DNA of 64,000 nt from Enterococcus lactis (GTDB lineage: Bacteria; Bacillota; Bacilli; Lactobacillales; Enterococcaceae): NCBI RefSeq assembly GCF_015751045.1, contig NZ_BNJW01000018.1, positions 1-64,000 on the forward strand, read 5' to 3'. The notes below the pieces were generated by a model. That model was not told where the DNA came from. It worked only from the letters and a program-made list of their open reading frames with translations, and ran no database searches. The position numbers were made by a program, and so were the translations under genes. Shown here piece after piece: positions 1-8,101 of this stretch; within the stretch, counting starts at the first letter, position 1, and every line of letters starts with the position of its first letter.

Positions 1-70
1 GACAGTAAAGAAGTTCGGTTTTTGATAGGGACTCGTAGTCCTCAAGGCTTTGTTCGAACTTTCTTTCACT
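1..70. other. Imperfect inverted-repeat (structured) segment at window edge
   Basis: Positions 7-17 pair with 55-66 (AAGTTCG with CGAACTT, then AAAG with CTTT across one bulge). Inside this, GGACT (29-33) pairs with AGTCC (37-41). The segment is cut by the window edge. Short open frames run through it on both strands, but none has a ribosome site or a recognisable product. It could be an intergenic repeat, a structured RNA or the end of a neighbouring gene. I cannot name it. Confidence 0.3.
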
Positions 71-97
71 CTTCACTATAATCTAAAAATAGAAAAT

Positions 98-133
98 AGA
101 GGAGAACATCATTCGTCAATGATGTTCCCCTCT
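98..133. terminator. Long hairpin, probable terminator (best on minus strand)
   Basis: A 16-bp stem with one A/C mismatch (98-113 with 118-133) closes a 4-nt loop. On the minus strand it is followed by a T-rich run, so it would best terminate leftward transcription. On the plus strand the following bases are not T-rich. It isolates xpt from whatever lies to the left. Confidence 0.5.
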
Positions 134-193
134 AATCTTAGTATGTTTGTGTGGAATAGAATTTTTGGATAAGTGAAAATAAAAATAACTATT

Positions 194-207
194 TAAACCC
201 GAACAAA
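194..207 (+). promoter_or_regulatory. Possible PurR box upstream of xpt
   Basis: The core CGAAC (200-204) sits in an A-rich context like the boxes in front of purE and purC. No inverted partner is visible at the expected distance. A candidate promoter (TTGTCA 262-267, 17 nt, TAGACT 285-290) lies 58 nt further on. B. subtilis xpt-pbuX belongs to the PurR regulon, which makes this plausible, but a single core is weak evidence. Confidence 0.33.
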
Positions 208-355
208 AAGGAGTAATGCATTAAAAATCATTAGATTTTACAAAAAAATAAGTAAACCACGTTGTCAGTTTCAGAAAGTAGTGTTAGACTATTTTCAATA
301 TTTGAAACAACATTCTTTATTCAAATATGTCAAACTGCCTTCACGTGCAAAACAG

Positions 356-383
356 TTGCAAGAAAATGATTTTACACTATTAT
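356..383 (+). promoter_or_regulatory. Candidate promoter for the xpt riboswitch leader
   Basis: TTGCAA (356-361) and TATTAT (378-383) are separated by 16 nt. Transcription would start near 390, just before the 5' strand of riboswitch helix P1 at 398, which is the expected arrangement. An alternative promoter at 262-290 would give a longer leader. Confidence 0.45.
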
Positions 384-395
384 TAGTTTTACATA

Positions 396-466
396 CCTAC
401 TTATATATCGTCATAATATGGATGACAGTTTCTAGCCAGTACCGTAAATGCTGGACTATAAGTAAA
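396..466 (+). promoter_or_regulatory. Purine (guanine-class) riboswitch
   Basis: The aptamer is complete. P1 pairs TACTTATA (398-405) with TATAAGTA (457-464). P2 is GTCAT/ATGAC with the conserved ATAATATGG loop. P3 is CCAG/CTGG around the conserved ACCGTAAAT loop. The 3' junction reads GGACTAT, with a C where the adenine class has a T, so the ligand should be guanine, hypoxanthine or xanthine. It is followed by a terminator and then xpt-pbuX, the classic target of this family. Confidence 0.94.
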
Positions 467-479
467 AGATTGGCTATTT

Positions 480-520
480 CACCCTTCTTTTCTTATGATA
501 AAGTGGAGGGTGTTTTTCTT
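480..520 (+). terminator. Riboswitch-controlled transcription attenuator
   Basis: The stem CACCCT (480-485) with AGGGTG (507-512) is followed by TTTTTCTTT. It lies between the aptamer and xpt. Ligand binding would keep P1 closed and let this terminator form, switching off purine salvage when guanine is plentiful. Confidence 0.75.
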
Positions 521-592
521 TAACAGAAACATAGTAGGTTTTTGCACAAAAGCGGTTTTTTGGTATTAATAAATGATAAAGGAGCAAATAAA

Positions 593-1174
593 GTGAAAGA
601 ATTAGTTGAACGTATTCAAAAAGACGGACGTATATTAGGCGAGGGCGTACTAAAAGTCGACAGTTTCGTCACTCACCAAGTAGACCCTGTATTGATGGAA
701 CAAATGGGACAACGGTTTGCAGAAGTATTTAAAGAACAAGGGATCACGAAAGTTGTGACCATTGAAGCTTCTGGGATCGCACCAGCTTTATTTGCTGCAA
801 AAGAATTAGGTGTTCCAATGATCTTCGCCAGAAAAGCAAAAAGCTTGACGATGGATGAAGAATTATTGACGGCTTCTGTTTATTCTTTTACGAAACAAGT
901 GACAAGTACGATTTCTATTTCTCGTAAATTCTTATCTTCAGAAGATAAAGTATTGATTATTGACGATTTCTTGGCAAACGGACAAGCGGCAAAAGGATTG
1001 ATTGAATTATGCCAGCAAGCTGGAGCTCAAGTAGAAGGAATCGGGATCGTCATTGAAAAGTCTTTCCAAGATGGACGTCAGTTGCTTGAAGAAATGGGAT
1101 TGAGAGTCGTTTCTCTTGCACGTATCGCTTCCTTGACGAATGGACAAGTTGAGTTTCTTGAGGAGGACGCATAA
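593..1174 (+). CDS. xpt: Xanthine phosphoribosyltransferase
   Basis: Converts xanthine and PRPP to XMP in the cytoplasm as the first step of xanthine salvage. The protein is 193 aa, the usual Xpt length. It carries the type I PRTase PRPP loop with two acidic residues ([13 protein letters not shown], near residues 122-134) and resembles Xpt along its length. I chose GTG at 593 because AAAGGAG lies at 578-584, 8 nt upstream; the frame is open further upstream but without a ribosome site. pbuX starts 2 nt after the stop, so the two are one operon. A guanine-class riboswitch and attenuator control it. Confidence 0.95.
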   Translation: MKELVERIQKDGRILGEGVLKVDSFVTHQVDPVLMEQMGQRFAEVFKEQGITKVVTIEASGIAPALFAAKELGVPMIFARKAKSLTMDEELLTASVYSFTKQVTSTISISRKFLSSEDKVLIIDDFLANGQAAKGLIELCQQAGAQVEGIGIVIEKSFQDGRQLLEEMGLRVVSLARIASLTNGQVEFLEEDA

Positions 1175-1176
1175 AC

Positions 1177-2484
1177 GTGGAAAAAGAAACACAAAATGGA
1201 AAAGCCGCGGTTTTAGGGCTGCAGCATCTATTAGCGATGTATGCAGGAGCAGTAGCGGTGCCTCTTTTGATCGGTACAGGACTAGGCTTTAATCAAGAAC
1301 AGATGACTTACTTGATTTCAATTGATATCTTTATGTGTGGATTAGCAACATTATTGCAATTGACCGTTAACCGATTTTTCGGAATTGGCTTGCCTGTTGT
1401 TTTAGGATGTGCGATCCAAGCAGTAGCGCCGCTGATCTTGATCGGAACTAATGAAGGAGTAGGAGCTATTTACGGATCTATTATCGCTTCAGGTATCTTT
1501 GTTGTGTTAGTTTCAGGTATCTTTTCTAAAATCAAGAAATTATTCCCGCCTTTAGTAACAGGAACGGTTATCACCGTTATTGGTTTGACATTGATTCCAG
1601 TAGCAATTGAAAAAATGGGTGGCGGTAATGCAACAGCGGCTGATTTTGGTGACAAAACAAATCTACTACTTGCATTTGTGACGATTCTCCTCATTGTAGG
1701 TGTGCAAATGTTGGCAAAAGGGTTCATTCGTTCCATCGCGGTATTGATTGGTTTAGTCGGTGGAAGCATCTTAGCTGCTTTCATGGGAATGATCGATCTG
1801 AGTGCGATTGGAGATGCACCGTTGTTCCATGTCCCACAACCCTTTTATTTTGGTAAGCCAACTTTTGATGTATGGTCGATTTTACTGATGATCATCATTT
1901 CTATGGTCAGCATGGTAGAATCAACGGGTGTATATTTTGCGCTTGGTGACATTACTGGAAAGAATGTTGGAGAAGAAGAATTGAAAAAAGGATATCGTGC
2001 AGAAGGACTTGCCGTTATCTTAGGCGGTATTTTCAATACATTCCCTTACACAGGCTTTTCTCAAAATGTCGGATTGGTTCAACTTTCGGGTATCAAAACG
2101 AGAAAACCTATCTACTTCTCTGCGTTCTTCTTGATTGTTTTAGGATTATTCCCTAAAATCGGTGCGTTAGCACAAATCATTCCTGAGCCGGTACTTGGTG
2201 GAGGAATGTTAGTCATGTTCGGGATGGTGGCAGTCCAAGGAATCCGTATGCTGTTGGAAGTTGATTTCAGCAATGATAAAAATCTATTGATTGTTGCTGT
2301 TTCTGTTGGATTTGGGCTAGGTTTCAATATTACGCCGACATTATTCAGTCAAATGCCTCAAACATTGCAAATGTTCACTGGCAATGGCATCGTAATGAGT
2401 AGTATTACGGCGATCATATTGAATCTGATCTTTAATGGTTTAAAAAAAGATGAAGAAATAGTAGAAGAAGCCTTCAAAAAATAA
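1177..2484 (+). CDS. pbuX: Xanthine permease (NCS2 family)
   Basis: Membrane protein of 435 aa that imports xanthine by proton symport. It has about a dozen hydrophobic segments and typical NCS2 sequence, including GLQHLLAMYAG near the N-terminus, the central STGVYFALGD stretch and NTFPYTGFSQNVG, which lines the substrate site in this family. It starts with GTG, preceded by GAGGAGG inside the end of xpt. The 2-nt spacing and shared riboswitch fit the B. subtilis xpt-pbuX operon. A uracil or uric acid permease is the main alternative, but the partner gene argues for xanthine. Confidence 0.93.
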   Translation: MEKETQNGKAAVLGLQHLLAMYAGAVAVPLLIGTGLGFNQEQMTYLISIDIFMCGLATLLQLTVNRFFGIGLPVVLGCAIQAVAPLILIGTNEGVGAIYGSIIASGIFVVLVSGIFSKIKKLFPPLVTGTVITVIGLTLIPVAIEKMGGGNATAADFGDKTNLLLAFVTILLIVGVQMLAKGFIRSIAVLIGLVGGSILAAFMGMIDLSAIGDAPLFHVPQPFYFGKPTFDVWSILLMIIISMVSMVESTGVYFALGDITGKNVGEEELKKGYRAEGLAVILGGIFNTFPYTGFSQNVGLVQLSGIKTRKPIYFSAFFLIVLGLFPKIGALAQIIPEPVLGGGMLVMFGMVAVQGIRMLLEVDFSNDKNLLIVAVSVGFGLGFNITPTLFSQMPQTLQMFTGNGIVMSSITAIILNLIFNGLKKDEEIVEEAFKK

Positions 2485-2536
2485 TGAAGTAAAAGAAAAG
2501 TTGTGAAACCAGCGTTTTGAGTGAATAGCGAGGATC

Positions 2537-2600
2537 AGCTGATTGAATACCATTTATATTAAAAAAGGATGTGACATCACTTTTGTCACATTCTTTTTTT
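2537..2600 (+). repeat. Dispersed intergenic repeat, copy A, ending in a terminator
   Basis: The stretch AGCT(G/A)ATTGAATAC(C/T)ATTTAT followed by a GTGACA/TGTCAC hairpin and a T tract recurs at 48438-48507. Both copies sit at 3' ends of operons. This looks like a small dispersed repeat that carries a ready-made terminator. Confidence 0.55.
2569..2599 (+). terminator. Rho-independent terminator after xpt-pbuX
   Basis: ATGTGACA (2569-2576) pairs with TGTCACAT (2584-2591), followed by a T-rich tail. It separates the salvage operon from purEKB. Confidence 0.85.
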
Positions 2601-2611
2601 ATGCCTTCGAC

Positions 2612-2654
2612 AAACACGAACAATAAAATGGTTTTCTTTATCAATATTCGAAAT
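2612..2654 (+). promoter_or_regulatory. PurR operator (two inverted PurBoxes) of purEKB
   Basis: Box 1 (AACACGAACAATA, core CGAAC at 2617-2621) and box 2 (CAATATTCGAAA, core TTCG at 2647-2650) form an inverted pair separated by about 16 nt, the B. subtilis/Lactococcus PurBox arrangement. Box 1 begins 42 nt before the -35 hexamer, almost the same offset as at purC. The sequence does not show whether PurR represses or activates here. Confidence 0.8.
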
Positions 2655-2658
2655 TTCT

Positions 2659-2687
2659 TTGACATCAAAAAATACGATTGTTAAAAT
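2659..2687 (+). promoter_or_regulatory. Sigma-A promoter of purEKB
   Basis: TTGACA (2659-2664) and TAAAAT (2682-2687) have the ideal 17-nt spacing. The transcript would start near 2694, leaving a short leader before purE. Confidence 0.85.
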
Positions 2688-2717
2688 ATGGGTGTAGAAA
2701 AACTGGGAGGAAAAACA

Positions 2718-3206
2718 ATGACAGCAAAAATCTCTGTGATTATGGGGAGTACTTCAGATTGGGAAACAATGAAAGAAGCATGTCAAATATTGGAAGAATT
2801 CGGTGTGTCTTATGAAAAAAAAGTCGTTTCTGCTCATCGCACACCAGATTTGATGTTTGAATATGCACAAAGCGCTCGAGAAAAAGGAATCAAAATCATT
2901 ATTGCAGGAGCAGGTGGAGCCGCCCATCTACCGGGGATGGTTGCGGCAAAAACAACTTTGCCGGTTATCGGCGTACCGGTCCAATCACGAACATTAAATG
3001 GTTTAGATTCGCTTCTGTCGATTGTTCAAATGCCTGGAGGCGTGCCTGTGGCTACTACGGCAATCGGAAAAGCTGGAGCAATTAATGCTGGACTACTTGC
3101 GATACAGATGCTTTCCATGTATGATTTAGAATTGGAGGCTAAATTGGCTGAAAGACGTTCAATGTTGGCTAAAACTGTTATAGAAAGTAGTGATCAACTT
3201 GGTTAA
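2718..3206 (+). CDS. purE: N5-carboxyaminoimidazole ribonucleotide mutase
   Basis: Converts N5-CAIR to CAIR in purine synthesis, working directly after PurK. The protein is 162 aa, typical of class I PurE. It shows the nucleotide-binding MGSTSDW motif near the N-terminus, SAHRTP (the catalytic-histidine region) and [14 protein letters not shown] at 2718 follows GGGAGG (2705-2710); upstream in-frame codons lack such a site. The stop overlaps the start of purK by 17 nt, suggesting translational coupling. It is the first gene after a PurR operator and a strong promoter. Confidence 0.96.
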   Translation: MTAKISVIMGSTSDWETMKEACQILEEFGVSYEKKVVSAHRTPDLMFEYAQSAREKGIKIIIAGAGGAAHLPGMVAAKTTLPVIGVPVQSRTLNGLDSLLSIVQMPGGVPVATTAIGKAGAINAGLLAIQMLSMYDLELEAKLAERRSMLAKTVIESSDQLG

Positions 3207-4323
3207 ACCTTTGTTGCCTGGTTCAACGATCGGGATCGTCGGCGGCGGTCAATTAGGTCGTATGATGGCGATTAGTGCAAAAGAAATGGGCTTTAAAGTA
3301 GGTGTGCTGGATCCTGTAAGTGATTGTCCAGCCGCACAAGTTGCAGATTGGCACATTGAAAGTGTCTATGATGACACCTTTGCGCTGAAAGAGCTTGCTA
3401 GAAGAACAGATGTCATTACCTATGAATTTGAAAATGTCAGTGTAGAGGCGCTAAATGCGATCTTACCCATGTCATTTATTCCTCAAGGGACAGACTTGCT
3501 TGCGATTACGCAAGACCGCCTATTGGAAAAATCTTTTTTGGAAACGAACAACATCGTGATTGCTCCTTATGCAACGATCGTCAGTCCGACAGATATCCAA
3601 GATGCGATTGACGGGATCGGTTATCCTTGCGTTTTGAAAACCACTCGAGGCGGTTATGATGGCAAAGGGCAGTATGTTTTGAAAAGTCGGGCAGACTTGG
3701 CCCCTGCAATGGATCTTTTAAGAGAAGGAACCTGTGTTTTAGAAGCTTGGATCCCATTTGAAAAAGAGATTTCGATCATGGTGGCAGGAAATGGACAAGG
3801 AGATTTCACAACTTTTCCGGTCGTGGAAAACATCCATCGAAACAACATTCTGCACGAAACGATTGCTCCAGCCGCGATTGCTCAGGATGTGATCGAGGAG
3901 GCTGAGCGTATTGCCCGTGTGATTGCAGAAGCAGTAAGCCTTTCAGGTGCTCTAGGGGTAGAAATGTTTTTAACAAAAACAGGCGGGTTATATGTGAATG
4001 AATTAGCCCCTCGTCCTCACAATTCTGGGCATTATTCTATCGAAGCTTGTTCTATGAGTCAGTTCGATGCCCATATTCGAGGGATTTGCGGCTGGCCATT
4101 AGGAGAAAAAGTGCGTCTGACAAGCAATGCAGTGATGGTCAATGTTTTGGGAGAACAACTGTTGGAAAGCTATCGCTTGATTGAGAATAAGCCAGACTGG
4201 CAATTCCATTTCTATGGAAAAAAACAAGCGAAAAAAGGTCGCAAGATGGGACATATCACTATCTTGACAGAAGACATCCAGCAAACGCTGGAAGAAATCA
4301 AACAAACGAATATTTGGGATTAG
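3190..4323 (+). CDS. purK: N5-carboxyaminoimidazole ribonucleotide synthase (ATPase subunit)
   Basis: ATP-grasp enzyme of 377 aa that carboxylates AIR to N5-CAIR using bicarbonate. It has an N-terminal GGGQLGRM dinucleotide-like fold, the ATP-grasp stretch [13 protein letters not shown] and the C-terminal [13 protein letters not shown] motif diagnostic of PurK. The start is GTG at 3190, inside the end of purE; no strong ribosome site is visible, so translation probably depends on purE. TTG at 3199 is an alternative. purB follows 12 nt after the stop. Confidence 0.95.
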   Translation: MINLVKPLLPGSTIGIVGGGQLGRMMAISAKEMGFKVGVLDPVSDCPAAQVADWHIESVYDDTFALKELARRTDVITYEFENVSVEALNAILPMSFIPQGTDLLAITQDRLLEKSFLETNNIVIAPYATIVSPTDIQDAIDGIGYPCVLKTTRGGYDGKGQYVLKSRADLAPAMDLLREGTCVLEAWIPFEKEISIMVAGNGQGDFTTFPVVENIHRNNILHETIAPAAIAQDVIEEAERIARVIAEAVSLSGALGVEMFLTKTGGLYVNELAPRPHNSGHYSIEACSMSQFDAHIRGICGWPLGEKVRLTSNAVMVNVLGEQLLESYRLIENKPDWQFHFYGKKQAKKGRKMGHITILTEDIQQTLEEIKQTNIWD

Positions 4324-4335
4324 AGGAGAAAAAAC

Positions 4336-5631
4336 ATGTTAGAACGTTATACACGCCCTGAAATGGGGAATATCTGGACGGAAGAGAACAAATACCGTGC
4401 GTGGCTCGAAGTCGAGATTTTAGCAGATGAAGCTTGGGCAGAACTTGGTGAAATCCCGCAAGAAGATGTGAAAAAAATCCGCGAGCATGCATCATTTGAT
4501 ATCGATCGGATCTTGGAAATCGAAAAATCAACACGCCATGATGTCGTTGCTTTTACACGAGCAGTTTCTGAAACATTGGGAGAAGAAAGAAAATGGGTCC
4601 ATTATGGTCTAACAAGTACGGATGTCGTAGATACTGCTTATGGCTATCTCATCAAGCAAGCAAATGATATTTTACGGGAAGACTTGAAACGTTTTACGGA
4701 AATCATTGGCGAAAAAGCAAAAGAACACAAATATACAGTGATGATGGGTCGAACACACGGTGTCCATGCTGAACCAACTACTTTTGGATTGAAACTTGCC
4801 ACATGGTATTCAGAAATGAAACGGAACATCGAACGATTCGAACATGCGGCAAAAGGAGTAGAAGCAGGAAAAATCTCAGGAGCAGTGGGGACGTTCGCAA
4901 ATATCCCGCCATTTATTGAAGAGTATGTATGTAAACAATTGGGGATCCGTCCGCAAGAAATCTCTACTCAAGTTCTCCCTCGGGATCTCCATGCTGAATA
5001 TTTCTCAGCGATGGCGCTTATTGCTACAAGTATTGAACGCTTTGCAACAGAGATACGCGGATTGCAAAAGTCTGAAACACGTGAAGTAGAAGAGTTTTTT
5101 GCGAAAGGTCAAAAAGGTTCTTCTGCTATGCCGCACAAAAGGAATCCGATCGGTTCAGAAAATATGGCTGGTCTAGCCAGAGTGGTGCGCGGACACATGG
5201 TCACTGCCTATGAAAATGTCACATTATGGCATGAAAGAGATATCTCTCATTCTTCAGCCGAACGAATCATCTTGCCTGATACCACGATTTTATTGAATTA
5301 CATGTTAAATCGTTTTGGCAATATCGTTAAAAATCTAACGGTCTTTCCTGAAAACATGAAGCGGAATATGTCTGCAACATTTGGTTTGATTTATAGCCAG
5401 CGCGTTATGCTGAAATTGATCGATAAGGGAATGACAAGAGAAGAAGCTTATGATCTTGTTCAGCCAAAAACTGCGTATGCTTGGGACAACCAAGTTCAGT
5501 TCCGCCCACTGTTAGAAGAAGATCCGACCATCACATCGGTATTATCTAAAGAAGAAATAGATGATGCCTTTGATTATCATCATCATTTGAAAAACGTTGA
5601 CGTGATATTCAAACGAGTAGGTTTGGAATAA
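4336..5631 (+). CDS. purB: Adenylosuccinate lyase
   Basis: Cleaves SAICAR to AICAR and adenylosuccinate to AMP, releasing fumarate in both cases, so it serves both IMP and AMP synthesis. The protein is 431 aa, standard for the Firmicute enzyme. It has the fumarase-superfamily signature [11 protein letters not shown] and the N-terminal region [14 protein letters not shown] at 4336 follows AGAGGAG. It ends the purEKB unit, which closes with a strong terminator at 5683. Confidence 0.97.
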   Translation: MLERYTRPEMGNIWTEENKYRAWLEVEILADEAWAELGEIPQEDVKKIREHASFDIDRILEIEKSTRHDVVAFTRAVSETLGEERKWVHYGLTSTDVVDTAYGYLIKQANDILREDLKRFTEIIGEKAKEHKYTVMMGRTHGVHAEPTTFGLKLATWYSEMKRNIERFEHAAKGVEAGKISGAVGTFANIPPFIEEYVCKQLGIRPQEISTQVLPRDLHAEYFSAMALIATSIERFATEIRGLQKSETREVEEFFAKGQKGSSAMPHKRNPIGSENMAGLARVVRGHMVTAYENVTLWHERDISHSSAERIILPDTTILLNYMLNRFGNIVKNLTVFPENMKRNMSATFGLIYSQRVMLKLIDKGMTREEAYDLVQPKTAYAWDNQVQFRPLLEEDPTITSVLSKEEIDDAFDYHHHLKNVDVIFKRVGLE

Positions 5632-5682
5632 AGAAGAGTGAGTTGCAAAGTTCAATTAAAATAGAATAGCAAAAATAACCAA

Positions 5683-5722
5683 AAAAGAAGCAGATCCGTT
5701 AGCGGTTCTGCTTCTTTTAGTT
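5683..5722. terminator. Bidirectional terminator between purB and the facing gene
   Basis: AAAAGAAGCAGA (5683-5694) pairs perfectly with TCTGCTTCTTTT (5707-5718) and is flanked by A-rich and T-rich runs. It can stop purB transcripts and those of the convergent gene at 5812. Confidence 0.87.
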
Positions 5723-5811
5723 TATTATGTTTTCTTATCAATGATAGGAACCTGATTTTAAAAGCGACTACCTCTTTACCGTGCCTCTTTACATACAAAA
5801 AAATAGAGGAA

Positions 5812-6189
5812 TTAAGCGTAAATGGCTTGGCTATTATAACTAAAATGCTGGTTATGGAGATATTGCAGCAAATTTTCGAGAAAAGTATATTCCATCTCTT
5901 GTCCATTAAATAAGATTTGGATACGATAGTGATTTTTGAAACGTTTCTGCTCGTGGATCTGACTGATTAAAAGTTCGCCTTTGTGTTCTGTCCGATAGCT
6001 AAAAGTCCTTTTACGGCATTCAGCGCAACGCTTAGCTGCTCGGCGGATTTTCCGAAAGGTATAAAAACTAGTATCTTTATTGCATAAATAAACGTCTTTG
6101 ATCGACAACAAATCATTATATAGACAGGAACGTTCTTCAGCCGTTAATTCTGATAAAAAAAGCTGACCTTGTTTTATTGTATCTTCCAT
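5812..6189 (-). CDS. Unknown protein, 125 aa, between the two purine operons
   Basis: I do not recognise this protein. It is soluble, basic in the middle, and has four cysteines (C22, C36 and a C55-x2-C58 pair); the pair could bind a metal. I chose ATG at 6189 because GAGGAGG lies 9 nt upstream; the TTG at 6195 is too close to it. It has its own promoter (6237-6265) and is transcribed divergently from purC, so its promoter region also holds the purC PurR boxes. It is about as AT-rich as its neighbours, with no sign of transfer. A regulatory role near purine genes is possible but is only inference. Confidence 0.72.
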   Translation of the reverse strand: MEDTIKQGQLFLSELTAEERSCLYNDLLSIKDVYLCNKDTSFYTFRKIRRAAKRCAECRKRTFSYRTEHKGELLISQIHEQKRFKNHYRIQILFNGQEMEYTFLENLLQYLHNQHFSYNSQAIYA

Positions 6190-6236
6190 CGGCAAGTGCC
6201 TCCTCGATCCAGTTATCCAAATTTTTAGTTAATTTT

Positions 6237-6265
6237 AATATACCATCATTATATATAAATGTAAA
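6237..6265 (-). promoter_or_regulatory. Promoter of the unknown leftward gene, with cre-like half site
   Basis: On the minus strand TTTACA (6260-6265) and TATATT (6237-6242) are spaced by 17 nt. The -35 region lies within TGTAAACG (6260-6267), which matches the first half of a CcpA cre site; the second half fits poorly. Confidence 0.6.
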
Positions 6266-6300
6266 CGCTTGTTGATGAGGGGATTTTTGTACTTATAACA

Positions 6301-6343
6301 AAACACGAACATTAAAAGAATCTAATGCCTTTAATGTACATAT
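6301..6343 (+). promoter_or_regulatory. PurR operator of the purC operon
   Basis: Box 1 (AAACACGAACATTA, core at 6306-6310) is a near-perfect PurBox. Box 2 (TTTAATGTACATA, about 6330-6342) is a degenerate inverted partner. Box 1 begins 43 nt before the -35 hexamer, matching the purE operator. The pair sits between purC and the divergent gene at 5812. Confidence 0.78.
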
Positions 6344-6348
6344 TTATA

Positions 6349-6377
6349 TTGATTTCTAAAAAGATGATTGTTAAAAT
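6349..6377 (+). promoter_or_regulatory. Sigma-A promoter of purCSQLFMNHD
   Basis: TTGATT (6349-6354) and TAAAAT (6372-6377) are separated by 17 nt. The -10 context (GATTGTTAAAAT) is identical to that of the purE promoter. Confidence 0.82.
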
Positions 6378-6385
6378 TCAAAGTG

Positions 6386-6399
6386 AAAACACGAACAAA
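6386..6399 (+). promoter_or_regulatory. Third PurBox core in the purC leader
   Basis: AAACACGAACAAAA (core CGAAC 6392-6396) lies just downstream of the predicted transcription start. No inverted partner is obvious. It could act as an extra PurR contact; the match may also be chance. Confidence 0.4.
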
Positions 6400-6445
6400 A
6401 ATCGATGTATTTGCTTTCAATGTAAATAAAAAAGGAGAGTCAGAC

Positions 6446-7174
6446 ATGGAGAAAAAAGAACTTCTGTACGAAGGAAAAGCCAAAAAATTATATCTTACCT
6501 CTGATGAAAACTTGATTTGGGTAGAATACTTAGATCAGGCGACTGCGTTGAATGGCGCGAGGAAAGATCAGATAAGTGGGAAAGGAGAATTGAATAATCA
6601 AATCACAAGTACGATTTTCCGCTATCTGACCCATCGAGGAATAAAAAACCATTTTATTGAACAATTATCTAAAACCGAACAATTAGCAAAAAAAGTACAA
6701 ATCATCCCTCTGGAAGTGGTTATCCGAAATATTGCAGCAGGAAGTTTCTCAAAACGTCTAGGTGTTCCTGAAGGCAAAAAATTAATCGAGCCAATCGTTG
6801 AATTCTACTATAAGGATGATCAGTTGGATGATCCTTTTGTCAATGAAGACCATATCTATTACTTGCAACTGGCAAAACCGGAAGAAATCAGTGAGCTGAA
6901 AACCCAAGCATTAGCTATCAATAAAATTTTGATCGAATTATTTGCTAAGGTTGGTCTGGTTTTAGTGGATTTCAAGCTTGAGTTTGGTCGGTCGAATGGA
7001 AAAATGTTGCTTGCGGACGAAGTAACACCGGATACTTGCCGATTATGGGATGAACGTACGAATGAACATATGGACAAAGACGTTTACCGCAGAGGCTTAG
7101 GTGATCTGATTCCAGTCTATCAAGAAGTATATAACCGTCTATCGGAACTAACTGAAGAAAAGGAGCGAGTATGA
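6446..7174 (+). CDS. purC: Phosphoribosylaminoimidazole-succinocarboxamide (SAICAR) synthase
   Basis: Joins CAIR and aspartate with ATP to form SAICAR. The protein is 242 aa, the normal length. Typical motifs are [11 protein letters not shown] at the N-terminus, [13 protein letters not shown] and the C-terminal [17 protein letters not shown] at 6446 follows AAAGGAGAG; the upstream open frame is promoter and leader sequence. It opens a nine-gene operon and its stop overlaps the purS start region. Confidence 0.97.
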   Translation: MEKKELLYEGKAKKLYLTSDENLIWVEYLDQATALNGARKDQISGKGELNNQITSTIFRYLTHRGIKNHFIEQLSKTEQLAKKVQIIPLEVVIRNIAAGSFSKRLGVPEGKKLIEPIVEFYYKDDQLDDPFVNEDHIYYLQLAKPEEISELKTQALAINKILIELFAKVGLVLVDFKLEFGRSNGKMLLADEVTPDTCRLWDERTNEHMDKDVYRRGLGDLIPVYQEVYNRLSELTEEKERV

Positions 7175-7428
7175 TGTATTTCGTAAAAGTTTATGTAACC
7201 TATAAAGATTCAGTGTTAGATCCTCAAGGAGAGGCAGTAAAAAAAGCAGTCCATCGTATGGGATATGAAACAATCGAAGATATCCGTATCGGAAAATACT
7301 TTGAGATACAACTTGCTGATACAGAAGAACCAATCGATACAGTGATTGAAACGATTTGTGACAAGTTGCTTGCAAATGTAAATATGGAAACATACCGATA
7401 TGAAATCAAAAAAATGGAGGAAGTATAA
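7174..7428 (+). CDS. purS: FGAM synthase subunit PurS
   Basis: Small subunit, 84 aa, of the three-part formylglycinamidine ribonucleotide synthase with PurQ and small PurL. It helps pass ammonia from PurQ to PurL. The opening [19 protein letters not shown] is characteristic. Two adjacent ATG codons (7171 and 7174) are possible; 7174 has better spacing (8 nt) from AGGAG and agrees with PurS homologues. It overlaps the end of purC, and purQ starts just after its stop, consistent with coupled synthesis of the complex. Confidence 0.93.
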   Translation: MYFVKVYVTYKDSVLDPQGEAVKKAVHRMGYETIEDIRIGKYFEIQLADTEEPIDTVIETICDKLLANVNMETYRYEIKKMEEV

Positions 7429-7429
7429 C

Positions 7430-8101
7430 ATGAAATTTGCGGTCATCGTTTTTCCAGGTTCAAATTGTGACGCAGATATGTTATGGGCAGTTCGCGAGAT
7501 CATGGGCGCTGATGCCGAATTTGTACGGCATGATGAGTCCTCTTTAGAAGGATTTGATGGGGTTTTACTGCCGGGAGGATTCTCCTATGGTGACTATTTG
7601 AGATGCGGTGCGATTGCTCGGTTTTCTACAATCATGGAAGAAGTGATTCGTTTTGCTGAAGAAGGGAAACCCGTATTCGGTACATGTAATGGATTCCAGA
7701 TATTGACAGAAGCTGGACTGTTGCCAGGTGTACTGAGACGAAATGAGTCTTTGCATTTTATTTGTAAAACTGTACCATTGAAAGTCAACCCTAAGACAGC
7801 CTTTACTTCAGAATATGAAGCAGATGAAATAATCTCTCTTCCAGTTGCTCACGGGGAAGGAAATTATTTCTGTGACGAAGAAACACTTGAAGAGCTGAAG
7901 GAAAATAATCAGATCGTCTTTACTTATAATGACAACATCAACGGCAGCGTGGAAAACATTGCAGGGATTACGAATAAAGCGGGGAATGTGTTAGGAATGA
8001 TGCCTCATCCAGAACGTGCAGTAGAAGACTTGCTAGGATCAGAAGATGGGAAACGGTTCTTTGCTTCCATTTTAAAAAACTTCGGAAAGGTGACCGTATA
8101 G
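7430..8101 (+). CDS. purQ: FGAM synthase glutaminase subunit PurQ
   Basis: Class I glutamine amidotransferase of 223 aa that releases ammonia for PurL. The nucleophile lies in GTCNGFQ, followed by the glutaminase His/Glu motif in GMMPHPERA near the C-terminus. ATG at 7430 follows GGAGG. The stop codon immediately precedes the purL ATG. Together with PurS and a short PurL this is the Gram-positive three-subunit enzyme rather than the single long PurL of enterobacteria. Confidence 0.97.
   Translation: MKFAVIVFPGSNCDADMLWAVREIMGADAEFVRHDESSLEGFDGVLLPGGFSYGDYLRCGAIARFSTIMEEVIRFAEEGKPVFGTCNGFQILTEAGLLPGVLRRNESLHFICKTVPLKVNPKTAFTSEYEADEIISLPVAHGEGNYFCDEETLEELKENNQIVFTYNDNINGSVENIAGITNKAGNVLGMMPHPERAVEDLLGSEDGKRFFASILKNFGKVTV

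Noticed and set aside
281-523. 80-codon open frame upstream of xpt
   Set aside because: It runs through the riboswitch aptamer and its terminator and has no ribosome site, so it is structural RNA and not a gene.
2474-2668. 64-codon leftward frame between pbuX and purE
   Set aside because: It overlaps the repeat, the terminator and the PurR operator.
5652-5906. 84-codon leftward frame after purB
   Set aside because: It spans the bidirectional terminator and overlaps the end of the better-supported gene at 5812 in another frame.
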